Shown piece by piece: positions 8,236-16,473 of a DNA stretch of 64,000 nt; the first letter of the stretch is position 1, and each line of letters begins with the position of its first letter. This stretch comes from an uncultured Eubacteriales bacterium (lineage in GTDB: Bacteria > Bacillota > Clostridia > Oscillospirales > CAG-272). Made by a program: the position numbers and the translations under genes. Where the stretch lies: positions 1 to 64,000 of the forward strand of contig CAKSDP010000005.1 of NCBI GenBank assembly GCA_934446065.1, written 5' to 3'. A model generated the notes under the pieces. It saw nothing but the letters and a program-made list of their open reading frames with translations. It searched no databases and was not told the DNA's origin.

Positions 8236-9644
8236 ATGCGAAGCCCCTTGGGATAGTGATTTTTTACGGTGCCGCCTGCCGCGCGGATGCCGCCGGCCGC
8301 GACTCCTCCGACGCATATCGCGCCCCAGCCGACGCTGTCGGAGGGGAGTCCTGCTTCTTCAAGCGTCATTGTTTCGCCGTGAAGATATTTTGCGACGCGT
8401 GCGTCGTCCGGCGCAAAGTCCGGCTTTATCCTTGCCGCGTTTCCGTATGCCGAGAAAAACTGATGGTGCGGCGTGAGTCTGCCATCGCGCTCAAACGAGC
8501 CTACGCGCACTCCGGGGGAGAGCAGACCGTCGAGCGATAGCGTCGGCGCTCTGTCCGGCAGAAGATACACGCTGCCCTTGAACATGACCGGCGTGCCGCA
8601 TATCTCGGCATCGGTGAATTCACGGAAAAATTCACGTACAGTCGCAAGCTCCCCGCCGGAGAGAGGATATATTCCGGGTGCGGCGCTTTTGCGCGCCGAG
8701 CCGCGTTTTCTGTTGTCAGGTTTTGCCGCAGAATGTACGGGTACCGAGCCGCGCCGCATTACGGCAAAGAATTGCCCCTCGCCGGGGAAAAGATGCGGGT
8801 ATGCCCTGCGGCAAAGCGCGGCGTCTATTCCGTCGGTCGGTATGCCCGGTGACAGTCCCGGAATGCCGTCCGGTACGCGCGGCTTTGTAAGCTCGAAATC
8901 TTCATGGCGGGCGAGAAACGCCGCAACGTTGTACTCATCCTCCTCGGGTGAGAGCGTGCAGGTCGAGTACACGAGGTATCCGCCTGCCGCAACGGATATC
9001 GCCGCCATATCGAGAATGTCGCTCTGCCGCTTCGCGCATCCGGCAACGGATTCCGGCGACCATGCGGCAACGGCATCAGGCTCGCGGCGGAACATTCCTT
9101 CGCCGGAGCACGGCGCGTCAACGAGCACGAGGTCGAATACTCCGGCGTACGCGGGGCAAAGCCTGTCGGGCGAGTTGTTTGAGACAGCGCAGTTCTTGAA
9201 TCCCATTCGCTCGATATTGCCGACGAGCGTCATTGCGCGCTTGTGCGAATATTCGTTCGAGAGGACGAAACCGTCCGCGCCGACCGCTTCGGCAAGCTGA
9301 CCGGTCTTGCCCCCGGGAGAGGCGCACAGGTCGAGCACGCGCATACCGCGCTCTGTCGGTACAGACAGAACAGGCATTGCCGCCGCAGGTTCTTGGATAT
9401 AGTACGCGCCTGCGTGGTGCAGCGGATTTTTGCCGCCGGCGACACCGTCGAAGAAATATATGTCGTGCCCGAGCGGTGACGGTGTTAGCGTGAGCTCGGG
9501 CATATGGGGCAGGTCGCCGACGAGCTTTTCGCGGTTCAGGCGAAGCGCCTTTACCGGCGGATCGTCGAGAGATGCGAGATATGCGTCGGCATCAAGCCCC
9601 GCGAGTGATCGGATCTTATTTATGTATTCCTGTGGCAGTTCCAT
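8232..9644 (-). CDS. rsmF: RsmF-type 16S rRNA cytosine-C5 methyltransferase
   Basis: A 470-residue NOL1/NOP2/Sun family enzyme that transfers methyl from SAM to a cytosine of rRNA. The SAM motif is DLCASPGGKTGQLAEA. The catalytic pair of cysteines lies in DAPCSGEGMF and YSTCTLSPEEDE, and the GEGMF form is typical of RsmF rather than RsmB. A C-terminal RsmF/RNA-binding extension follows (about 290-470). Start 9644 is supported by AAGGAAAG; the longer open frame reaches into the promoter. It is expressed from the leftward half of the divergent promoter at 9720-9748. Confidence 0.9.
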   Translation of the reverse strand: MELPQEYINKIRSLAGLDADAYLASLDDPPVKALRLNREKLVGDLPHMPELTLTPSPLGHDIYFFDGVAGGKNPLHHAGAYYIQEPAAAMPVLSVPTERGMRVLDLCASPGGKTGQLAEAVGADGFVLSNEYSHKRAMTLVGNIERMGFKNCAVSNNSPDRLCPAYAGVFDLVLVDAPCSGEGMFRREPDAVAAWSPESVAGCAKRQSDILDMAAISVAAGGYLVYSTCTLSPEEDEYNVAAFLARHEDFELTKPRVPDGIPGLSPGIPTDGIDAALCRRAYPHLFPGEGQFFAVMRRGSVPVHSAAKPDNRKRGSARKSAAPGIYPLSGGELATVREFFREFTDAEICGTPVMFKGSVYLLPDRAPTLSLDGLLSPGVRVGSFERDGRLTPHHQFFSAYGNAARIKPDFAPDDARVAKYLHGETMTLEEAGLPSDSVGWGAICVGGVAAGGIRAAGGTVKNHYPKGLRI

Positions 9645-9719
9645 TGATCTTTCCTTATTTACGGATATTTTGCGCCGGGGCGGAGTACCGCGCCCGCATC
9701 CTGCGCATCCTACATATAT

Positions 9720-9771
9720 ATTATACAATAATATGCGCTCCGTTGCAAGGCGGGGAAATTTGTGGTATAAT
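9720..9771. promoter_or_regulatory. divergent promoter pair sharing one palindromic -35 box
   Basis: TTGCAA at 9743-9748 is its own reverse complement. Rightward it is 17 bp from TATAAT at 9766-9771; leftward it is 17 bp from TATAAT (ATTATA on the + strand at 9720-9725). Both halves match sigma-A spacing exactly, driving rsmF leftward and the glycosyltransferase gene rightward through a leader of about 250 bases. Confidence 0.75.
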
Positions 9772-9843
9772 GACTTCATTAAAACATCGCGGGGCGATGT
9801 TTTAAAGGCTGCGCCTTTACCCGTGCGTTCGCACGGACTCGTC
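9762..9843 (+). repeat. hairpin-rich intergenic repeat, copy 1
   Basis: An 82-base unit that begins GTGGTATAATGAC and ends CGGACTCGTC. It contains three adjacent stem-loops: AAAACATCG/CGATGTTTT (9781-9803), AAAGGC/GCCTTT (9804-9818) and CCGTGC/GCACGG (9821-9836). A fourth hairpin follows outside the unit at 9861-9883. Its start includes the rightward -10 box. Confidence 0.85.
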
Positions 9844-9891
9844 ATTGACGCCCTCGGCGGAATGATCGTGCAAGCACGTCATTCCTTCTTC

Positions 9892-9969
9892 GTGGTATAA
9901 TGACATCACAAAACAAGCGGGCGATGTTTTAAGGCTGCGCCTTTACCCGTGCGTTCGCACGGACTCGTC
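9892..9969 (+). repeat. hairpin-rich intergenic repeat, copy 2
   Basis: A 78-base direct repeat of copy 1, starting 130 bases later. The GGTATAATGAC start, the AAGGC/GCCTT stem and the CCGTGCGTTCGCACGG stem are conserved, while the first hairpin is degraded (ACAAGCGGGCGATGT). The -10 is duplicated without a recognisable -35 in front. The 9645-10026 gap holds the two copies and the divergent promoter; I see no gene in it. Confidence 0.85.
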
Positions 9970-10026
9970 TATACCTTTCATGAAAATGTGATCCCGACAC
10001 AAGTAACTTGCTTACAGGTGATATAT

Positions 10027-12213
10027 ATGAAAATACTGATGCTGACAACGAAAATGGATATCGGCGGTGCCGAAACGCACATTGCCGAGCTTTGCCGCGG
10101 GCTGAAGGCCGCAGGACATGAGCCTGAGGTCGCGTCCGCCGGCGGCGCATATGCTGATGAGCTTGCGGCGGAGGGCATCGTACAGCACATAATGCCGCTC
10201 GACAGCAAATCCCCGGCAAATGTGCGCCGCTGTCTATCCGAGCTTCGGCGTCTCATTACGGATGGTGACTATGATGTAGTCCATGCTCATGCGAGGATCC
10301 CCGCGTTTCTCTGCGGAGTCCTGCGCCGGAAGATATTCTTCCGTTATACGTCAACTGCGCACCTTGATTTTGCGGTCAACGCCCTGTGGCGCAGAATCAC
10401 CGATTGGGGTGAGGCCACGATCGCGGTCAGCGATGACCTGAAGGAGTACCTTATCCGCGAATACGGCGTTCCCGCCGAACAGATCAGTGTTACCGTAAAC
10501 GGCATTGATATGAAGCGCTTTGCGCCGTCGGAGAGTCTTGATTCCGAGGTCCGCAGCGAGTTCGGGATCGATGCTTCGGCGCAGCTCATCGTATATATCA
10601 GCCGTCTCGACGAGGATCGCAGCGCACCCGCGAAAATGCTGTGCCGCGTTATGCCGCAGATCCGTGAGCGCTTCCCGGATGCACGGCTGATAATTGTCGG
10701 CGGCGGCAACGATTTTGAGAATGTCAAAGCAGAGGCGGAGCGCGCCGGAGATTCCGTCATTCTTACGGGTCCGCGCTATGACATTCACAGATTTGCGGCG
10801 GCAGCTGATGTGTTTTGCGCAGTCTCGCGTTCGGCGCTCGAGGCTATGGCTGCCGAATGCCCCGTAGTGCTTTCGGGAAATCAGGGACACATGGGCGTGT
10901 TCACCGAGGATAAGCTTGATTCGGCGGTTCTGACTAACTTCTGCTGCCGAGGGTGCGAGCTTCCGTCGGAGGAGCTGCTGCTTCGCGATGTTCTGTCGCT
11001 GCTCGAGGCATCGCCGGAGGAGCGCGCCGCCATGGGCAGATACAACCGCTCGGTGGTTGCCGAGCGCTACTCGCTTGAGAAGATGTGCGGCGACTATATA
11101 AGGGTTTACGAGACGCTGTCGCCGCCGACCGAGTTTAGTGAGAGCGACGCTGTGATCTCGGGATACTTCGGATACGGGAATTCGGGAGACGATACTGCGC
11201 TCGACTGCCTTGTCGCGGCGATACGCGAGGAGAAGCCCGGCGCGAGGATATCCGTACTGTGCCGCGATCCGGAGAGATTCGGGCGTGAGCACGGCGTGCG
11301 CGGCGTAAACAGAGAGAGCTTCTTTGCGACAAGGAACGCGCTGAAGAAAACGCGTCTGCTCATAAGCGGCGGCGGAAGCCTTCTGCAAAATTCCACGAGC
11401 GACAGAAGTCTGCACTACTACGCGGGAATAATAAGATACGCAAAGCGGCTCGGCGCGCGTGTGTTCGTCTGCGCGAACGGCGTCGGACCGATCACCGGTA
11501 AGCGTGCGGAAAAGCTTGCTGCAAAGGCGGTGAATGCTGCCGACCGCATCAGCGTCAGAGACGAGTCGTCGCGCGAGCTTCTTCGGTCGATCGGCGTTGA
11601 CGGCGCAAAGATCAGCGTCACTGCCGATCCGGCGTTCCGCCTTGCTTTGACCGAACTGCCGGACGTTCGCGATATGTGCCGATCCTTCGGCATGAGGGAC
11701 GGCGAGCGGTATTTTGCCGTGTCTCTCAGAGGTGCGGCTGCGGCGAGCGCCGACGATATCTGCCGTGCGCTGCGCGAAATATATTTGACGCTCGGACTCA
11801 CGCCCGTGTTTGTGTCGATGCAGGAGAGCGAGGACAAAGCGCTTTGCGAGCGCATTGCCGCGGAGACCTGCGGAGAGGCGATATGCGTTCCCACACTCCC
11901 GCCGCGCGAGATGTGCGCTGTCCTTTCAAAAACGGAGCTTGTTCTGTCGATGCGGCTGCATCTAATGATATACGCCGCCGTCGCTGGCGTTCCCGCCGTC
12001 GGGATATCGGTCGATCCGAAGCTTGATGCCGCGTCCGGCATTCTCGGAGAGGGGCAGTGTATCCCGTTTGACGGGCTGAGCACCGATGCGATAGTCCGGG
12101 GAGCGGAGCACGCGCTCCGACTTGACCGTGCCGCACTGAAGCAGACTGCGGCAGAGCAGGCGTCCCGCGCCAAGGCGGATGCGCTGGCTGCCGTGGCGCT
12201 GATGGGGAAATAA
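10027..12213 (+). CDS. fused GT4-type glycosyltransferase and CsaB-type polysaccharide pyruvyl transferase
   Basis: A 728-residue two-domain protein. Residues 1 to about 360 are a GT-B glycosyltransferase (MKILMLTTKMDIGGAETHIA, the family's N-terminal GGAE loop, with SRSALEAMAAECPVV as the nucleotide-sugar region). Residues about 375-725 are a polysaccharide pyruvyl transferase of the CsaB type (GYFGYGNSGDD, ISGGGSLLQNSTS, GVGPITGK, SMRLHLMIYA). CsaB puts ketal pyruvate on cell-wall polymers that anchor S-layer-type proteins. The fusion implies that sugar transfer and pyruvylation of one envelope glycan are linked. ATG 10027 is chosen because MKILML is the normal domain start; the open frame upstream is the repeat. 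Confidence 0.88.
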   Translation: MKILMLTTKMDIGGAETHIAELCRGLKAAGHEPEVASAGGAYADELAAEGIVQHIMPLDSKSPANVRRCLSELRRLITDGDYDVVHAHARIPAFLCGVLRRKIFFRYTSTAHLDFAVNALWRRITDWGEATIAVSDDLKEYLIREYGVPAEQISVTVNGIDMKRFAPSESLDSEVRSEFGIDASAQLIVYISRLDEDRSAPAKMLCRVMPQIRERFPDARLIIVGGGNDFENVKAEAERAGDSVILTGPRYDIHRFAAAADVFCAVSRSALEAMAAECPVVLSGNQGHMGVFTEDKLDSAVLTNFCCRGCELPSEELLLRDVLSLLEASPEERAAMGRYNRSVVAERYSLEKMCGDYIRVYETLSPPTEFSESDAVISGYFGYGNSGDDTALDCLVAAIREEKPGARISVLCRDPERFGREHGVRGVNRESFFATRNALKKTRLLISGGGSLLQNSTSDRSLHYYAGIIRYAKRLGARVFVCANGVGPITGKRAEKLAAKAVNAADRISVRDESSRELLRSIGVDGAKISVTADPAFRLALTELPDVRDMCRSFGMRDGERYFAVSLRGAAAASADDICRALREIYLTLGLTPVFVSMQESEDKALCERIAAETCGEAICVPTLPPREMCAVLSKTELVLSMRLHLMIYAAVAGVPAVGISVDPKLDAASGILGEGQCIPFDGLSTDAIVRGAEHALRLDRAALKQTAAEQASRAKADALAAVALMGK

Positions 12214-12349
12214 TTCTAATAATATTAGAAAAAATGCAAACTGAAATAGACGGTATTGTGTAAAAAATTTGAACATCGGTGTCAAGTTGCACAAATACAT
12301 TCGCTGAATTTTGGGGAATGTGGCTCTATCATTTTTGTGTTTCTTCTGA

Positions 12350-12355
12350 TATAAT
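12350..12355 (+). promoter_or_regulatory. probable -10 box of the MalK-type ATPase gene
   Basis: TATAAT at 12350-12355, 64 bases before the start codon, with no good -35 at 17 bp. Earlier in the same gap, TTCTAAT-AAT-ATTAGAA (12214-12230) is a 7-bp-arm inverted repeat right after the stop codon of the fusion gene. Confidence 0.45.
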
Positions 12356-12418
12356 ATACGTTAGTAAATCAGCGGTATTCCCGCTTAAACTCAATTCATA
12401 CATTTTTGGAGGAAAAAG

Positions 12419-13531
12419 ATGGCAAGTCTGTCTTTCAAGCATATTTACAAGAAATATGCCGGCGGCGTTACCGCTGTATCTGATTTTAACCTTGAGATCA
12501 AGGACAAGGAGTTTCTGATCCTCGTCGGTCCTTCCGGATGCGGAAAGACCACCACCCTGCGTATGATCGCAGGACTTGAGGAGATCTCCGACGGTGAGCT
12601 GTTCATCGGCGACCGCCTTGTAAACGATGTAGCACCGAAGGACCGCGATATCGCGATGGTGTTCCAGAACTACGCTCTGTACCCGCACATGACCGTGTTT
12701 GACAACATGGCATTCGGTCTGAAGCTGAGAAAGACTCCGAAGGAGGAGATCAAGCGCCGCGTTGAGGAGGCTGCCCGCATCCTCGACATCACTCACCTGC
12801 TCGACAGACGTCCGAAGGCTCTGTCCGGCGGTCAGAAGCAGCGTGTTGCGCTCGGTCGTGCGATCGTCCGTAATCCTCAGGTATTCCTTCTTGACGAGCC
12901 TCTGTCAAACCTTGATGCAAAGCTCCGTGCTGCCATGAGAACCGAGCTTACAAAGATCCACCAGAGAGTCGGTACGACCTTCGTATACGTTACGCATGAC
13001 CAGGTCGAGGCTATGACGATGGCTACCCGTATCGTCGTTATGAAGGACGGTCTTATCCAGCAGGTAGACACTCCTCAGAACCTGTACGACAAGCCTGTCA
13101 ACCTCTTCGTTGCAGGATTTATCGGAACTCCTCAGATGAACTTCCTTAACGGTTCTCTCGAGCAGAAGGGTAACGATATCTACCTCGTTGTCGGCGAGAC
13201 CTACCTGAAGCTGCCCGCCGAGAAGGCAAACGATCCTGTTGTAAAGGATTATGTCGGCAAGGAAGTTATCGCAGGTATCCGTCCCGAGTGCATCCACGAT
13301 GAGGCGCAGTTCGTCGAGTCTATGCCCGACAGCGTTATCGAGACCGAGGTCGAGGTAACCGAGCTTATGGGCGCCGAGATTTATCTGTACATCAGCTTTG
13401 AGGAGCAGAACATGATCGCGCGCGTATCCTCCAGAAGCACTGCAAGAGCAGGCGACAAGATCAAGGTCGCTCTCGATATGTCGAGAGTTCACCTGTTCGA
13501 TAAGGATACCGAGAGATTTATCGTTCACTGA
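12419..13531 (+). CDS. ugpC: MalK/UgpC/MsmK-family sugar ABC transporter ATPase, unlinked to permeases
   Basis: A 370-residue ATPase that powers carbohydrate import. It has Walker A GPSGCGKTTT, signature LSGGQKQRVALGRA, Walker B VFLLDEPLSNLD, the H-loop VTHDQVEA, and a C-terminal OB-like regulatory domain (about 240-370). No permease or binding-protein gene is nearby. In many Bacillota one such ATPase (MsmX/MsmK) serves several sugar importers, and that is the likely role here. SD TTGGAGGAAA precedes ATG 12419. Codons with T/C thirds typical of abundant proteins (GGT, CGT) are frequent, which suggests strong expression. Confidence 0.92.
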   Translation: MASLSFKHIYKKYAGGVTAVSDFNLEIKDKEFLILVGPSGCGKTTTLRMIAGLEEISDGELFIGDRLVNDVAPKDRDIAMVFQNYALYPHMTVFDNMAFGLKLRKTPKEEIKRRVEEAARILDITHLLDRRPKALSGGQKQRVALGRAIVRNPQVFLLDEPLSNLDAKLRAAMRTELTKIHQRVGTTFVYVTHDQVEAMTMATRIVVMKDGLIQQVDTPQNLYDKPVNLFVAGFIGTPQMNFLNGSLEQKGNDIYLVVGETYLKLPAEKANDPVVKDYVGKEVIAGIRPECIHDEAQFVESMPDSVIETEVEVTELMGAEIYLYISFEEQNMIARVSSRSTARAGDKIKVALDMSRVHLFDKDTERFIVH

Positions 13532-13549
13532 TAAATACATAATAAAAAA

Positions 13550-13582
13550 TATAGGGGTCTGCATTCTGTGGACCCCTATGCT
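13550..13582 (+). terminator. probable terminator of the MalK-type ATPase gene
   Basis: Stem ATAGGGGTC / GACCCCTAT with a loop of about ten bases. The T-run after it is weak (GCTTCTATATT), so read-through into the GH16 gene is possible. Confidence 0.55.
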
Positions 13583-13620
13583 TCTATATTCCCATAATTT
13601 TTACCGGAGGTTGGTTTGAG

Positions 13621-15222
13621 ATGAAAAGACCTATAAAAAAATTTTTGTCCGCGCTGCTTGCGATAACAGCTGTGACCGGTTCGTCTTTTGCCGTTTCCTC
13701 AGCTGTTCCGAATCCCGATTCCTGTACGTACGAAATGAATCCCGGCGATGCAAACGGTAACGGTGTCGTGAATATAGATGATGCCATTATGACGCTCAAG
13801 TACATAGCCGGATGGAAGGATGCAAAAAAGAAGATCCACCCCGATGAGGCTGACGTTGACCGCGACGGAAAAATTACAATTTCCGATACGATCAAATTGC
13901 TGAAGTACATTGCCGGTTGGAGCGGCATCCGCCTCTGCCACAACGATGACGTTGAGATACTGAGCGAGGCGAGCGCCGATGAATACGGCAGAATGCGCCT
14001 CACCTGCAAAAAATGCGGCGACAGCGAGGAGGTTCTCTCTCCGAAAACGTCAAAAACTTCCGAGTCCAATATAAAGGGCGTGCCGCTGACCGAGTATACG
14101 ATAGTGTTCGGCACCTGCCCCGGCGGCAAGCTTCAGCCGATCGCCGTCGAGATGTCCGATACCCTTTACCGCATTACCGGAAAGAAGCTTTCGGTCGCGA
14201 GCGCAGATACGAAGTACGAACACGAGATCCTCATCGGCTCGGCAGACCGCGATGGCGTGCCCGCGCTCGATCCTAAGAGTCCCCGTGCCGGTATGACCGA
14301 GGACGGAACGCTCTACATTCTCGCGTACAATGCCTCAATGGCGAGATACTTTATTGATGAGTTCATACAGCATATGTTCGGCGGGAATTTCAGTGCGACG
14401 CTCGGCCGTGATATGCTCCGCAATCCGTGGGGCGAGGAGTGCACCGAGTACGAGAGCGTGATCGAGCCGCTTGATATCGATAGCGCCGGATATTCTCTCA
14501 AATTCGAGGATGAGTTTGAAGGGGATTCGCTTGATTACGACGTGTGGATGGATCGCGCCCCCGGACTCAGACGTGACGGTTGGAACGATCCCTCGGTCGT
14601 GCGCATCGAGGACGGAAACCTTGTCATCGGAACCGGCTATAAAGAGTACCCCGATGGCAAAAAATATTGGGCGGGCGCCGCGATCGCGCTGAACGAGTGG
14701 TATTCGCGCGGATATTACGAGATCAAGGCAAAGTGCGTTGACCCGAGCTACGGATATTGGAGCGCGTTCTGGTTCCAGGGCAGAGATCCGTATATTCCCG
14801 ACCGTTCGCAGGGCGGTATAGGCCCCGGCGGAGCCGAGCTTGACATTCTCGAGAACAACTGCGAGACCGGAAAGGTGAACCACAATATCTACTGTGCGGG
14901 GGTTGACGGTATGTACGTCGATCCGGCGGAGAAGAACCAGTATACGGCGTATAACTCCGGACAGTATTACATCGGCGACGTCGTAAACGAGTACCATACG
15001 TATTCTCTCCTGTGGGATGAGAATTGGTATACGTTCTACGTTGACGGAATTCCGGTAGGCCGCTCGAATTACGGCAACGGTACTTCTTCCTCGCTCGAGC
15101 AGCTGATCCTTTCCGTTGAGATCGGCGTATCCATGCCGAATCCCGACGATGAGGATTTCGAGGAGCTGACGCAGAAAACGAACGAGTATTACGTTGACTA
15201 CATTCGCATCTGGCAGAAGTGA
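13621..15222 (+). CDS. secreted GH16-family glycoside hydrolase with N-terminal dockerin
   Basis: This 533-residue protein carries a signal peptide (1 to about 28) and then two dockerin-type repeats at 42-100 (GDANGNGVVNIDDA, ADVDRDGKITISDT, each ending I-A-G-W). A middle domain (about 145-260) resembles the GH67/GH20 N-terminal beta domain (YEHEILIGSADR). A GH16 catalytic domain fills about 295-533, with the active-site motif E406-L-D408-I-L-E411 (nucleophile, assistant, acid/base). GH16 enzymes cut beta-1,3/1,4-glucans, xyloglucan or galactans; the exact polymer is not evident. SD CGGAGG. The dockerin sits before rather than after the catalytic domain, which is unusual. Confidence 0.9.
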   Translation: MKRPIKKFLSALLAITAVTGSSFAVSSAVPNPDSCTYEMNPGDANGNGVVNIDDAIMTLKYIAGWKDAKKKIHPDEADVDRDGKITISDTIKLLKYIAGWSGIRLCHNDDVEILSEASADEYGRMRLTCKKCGDSEEVLSPKTSKTSESNIKGVPLTEYTIVFGTCPGGKLQPIAVEMSDTLYRITGKKLSVASADTKYEHEILIGSADRDGVPALDPKSPRAGMTEDGTLYILAYNASMARYFIDEFIQHMFGGNFSATLGRDMLRNPWGEECTEYESVIEPLDIDSAGYSLKFEDEFEGDSLDYDVWMDRAPGLRRDGWNDPSVVRIEDGNLVIGTGYKEYPDGKKYWAGAAIALNEWYSRGYYEIKAKCVDPSYGYWSAFWFQGRDPYIPDRSQGGIGPGGAELDILENNCETGKVNHNIYCAGVDGMYVDPAEKNQYTAYNSGQYYIGDVVNEYHTYSLLWDENWYTFYVDGIPVGRSNYGNGTSSSLEQLILSVEIGVSMPNPDDEDFEELTQKTNEYYVDYIRIWQK

Positions 15223-15243
15223 GAGCTTTGCCCAATGTAAAAC

Positions 15244-15280
15244 AAAAAGTGCAGGATGACTCCTGCACTTTTCTTTTTTT
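15244..15280. terminator. bidirectional terminator between GH16 gene and cysK
   Basis: Perfect 12-bp arms AAAAGTGCAGGA / TCCTGCACTTTT with loop TGAC, then TTTTTTT on the + strand and A-rich sequence on the other side. Confidence 0.9.
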
Positions 15281-15286
15281 CGTGTT

Positions 15287-16216
15287 TTATTCCGCAAACA
15301 TGGGAGTTGAGAGGTAGCGCTCGCCCGTGTCGGGGAGAAGTGCTACAATCAGCTTGCCGCGGTTCTCGGGACGGCGTGCAAGCTCCGTTGCGGCAAATAC
15401 CGCAGCACCGGAGGAGATTCCGACAAGCAGTCCGTCCTCGCGTGCGAGAGCCTTGCCGGTGGCAAATGCGTCCTCGTTTTCAACAGTGATTATCTCGTCG
15501 TAAATTTTGGTGTTGAGCGTATCCGGAACAAAGCCTGCGCCGATTCCCTGAATCTTGTGCGGGCCGGGAGTTCCCTTCGAGAGCACAGGCGAGGTCGCCG
15601 GCTCGACCGCGACGATTTTCACGTTCGGGTTCTGAGACTTCAGGTACTCGCCAGCACCGGTAACAGTTCCGCCGGTGCCGACGCCCGCAACAAAAATGTC
15701 AACCTTTCCGTCGGTGTCAGCCCAGATCTCGGGACCTGTGGTTGCGCGGTGGATCGCAGGGTTTGCGGGGTTTGTGAACTGACTCGGGATAAAGCTGTTC
15801 GGCGTCTCTGCCGCAAGCTCTTTCGCGCGCTCGATTGCACCCTTCATGCCCTTAGCACCCTCGGTCAGAACAAGCTGTGCACCGTATGCCTTGAGAAGAT
15901 TGCGGCGCTCAACGCTCATCGTTTCGGGCATCGTCAGTATGACTTTGTATCCGCGGGAAGCCGCAACGGATGCAAGTCCGATTCCGGTGTTGCCGCTTGT
16001 CGGCTCGATGATCACGGTGCCCTCGTGAACGAGCCCCTTTGCCTCGGCGTCGTCAAGCATTGCCTTTGCGATTCTGTCCTTTACGCTGCCAGCGGGATTG
16101 AAAAACTCAACCTTTGCCGTGATCGTCGCCTCAAGCGAGCGCGCAGCAGAATAATTCTTCAGCCGTACAAGGGGGGTCGAGCCGATAAGATCGGTGATTT
16201 GTTCATAGATTTTCAT
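15287..16216 (-). CDS. cysK: cysteine synthase A (O-acetylserine sulfhydrylase)
   Basis: A 309-residue PLP enzyme that makes cysteine from O-acetylserine and sulfide. The lysine that binds PLP is K46 in NPAGSVKDR, the substrate loop is EPTSGNTGIGL, and the phosphate-binding glycine loop is GVGTGGTVTG. Length and motifs are those of CysK; no CBS or regulatory domain is present. SD AGGAGAT precedes ATG. It has its own leftward promoter with a CCTAC-N7-GTAGG inverted repeat just past the -10, which suggests repression tied to cysteine or Fe-S status. No cysE lies in the window. Confidence 0.97.
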   Translation of the reverse strand: MKIYEQITDLIGSTPLVRLKNYSAARSLEATITAKVEFFNPAGSVKDRIAKAMLDDAEAKGLVHEGTVIIEPTSGNTGIGLASVAASRGYKVILTMPETMSVERRNLLKAYGAQLVLTEGAKGMKGAIERAKELAAETPNSFIPSQFTNPANPAIHRATTGPEIWADTDGKVDIFVAGVGTGGTVTGAGEYLKSQNPNVKIVAVEPATSPVLSKGTPGPHKIQGIGAGFVPDTLNTKIYDEIITVENEDAFATGKALAREDGLLVGISSGAAVFAATELARRPENRGKLIVALLPDTGERYLSTPMFAE

Positions 16217-16275
16217 GTCATTATCTCCTTTGATTTCTGCCCGCGACGCGGGATGAGCTTTAATTTCTTATGAAA

Positions 16276-16292
16276 CCTACTAACTTCGTAGG
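16276..16292. promoter_or_regulatory. candidate operator CCTAC-N7-GTAGG in the cysK leader
   Basis: The sequence CCTACTAACTTCGTAGG has 5-bp inverted arms and a 7-base centre. It lies 12 bases downstream of the leftward cysK -10 box, a position suited to repression. An identical geometry occurs at the divergent gene (16429-16445). Confidence 0.7.
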
Positions 16293-16304
16293 CTTACTGT
16301 GGCT

Positions 16305-16333
16305 ATTATATCGCATAGGGGGCATCCTGTCAA
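16305..16333 (-). promoter_or_regulatory. sigma-A promoter of cysK
   Basis: On the minus strand, TTGACA (16333-16328) and TATAAT (16310-16305) are separated by 17 bp, a perfect consensus. Confidence 0.85.
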
Positions 16334-16392
16334 TAGTTTTTTGATAATTTTTTGAATTTTTTTCTGACGGGCAGCTGTTTTTGCGCCTGCAC

Positions 16393-16421
16393 TTGACGAA
16401 TCGGGGCGGACTTAATATAAT
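16393..16421 (+). promoter_or_regulatory. sigma-A promoter of the HD-domain gene
   Basis: TTGACG at 16393-16398 and TATAAT at 16416-16421 with a 17-bp spacer. Confidence 0.85.
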
Positions 16422-16428
16422 TATTATA

Positions 16429-16445
16429 CCTACCGTGCAGGTAGG
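16429..16445. promoter_or_regulatory. candidate operator CCTAC-N7-GTAGG at the HD gene promoter
   Basis: The sequence CCTACCGTGCAGGTAGG begins 7 bases after the -10 box and so covers the transcription start. Its arms and spacing equal those of the cysK site; the outer context ATA...AAT extends the symmetry by a base or two. Confidence 0.7.
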
Positions 16446-16473
16446 AATTGCGATATTAACGGGGGAATCAAGT

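Noticed and set aside
9669..9900. Open frames of about 80-150 codons reading through the repeat region
   Set aside because: They run through the divergent promoter and hairpin repeats, lack SDs, and have no protein-like composition.
12214..12230. TTCTAAT-AAT-ATTAGAA as a terminator of the GT/CsaB gene
   Set aside because: The stem is AT-only and followed by A residues, not T, on the coding strand; kept only as a weak palindrome.
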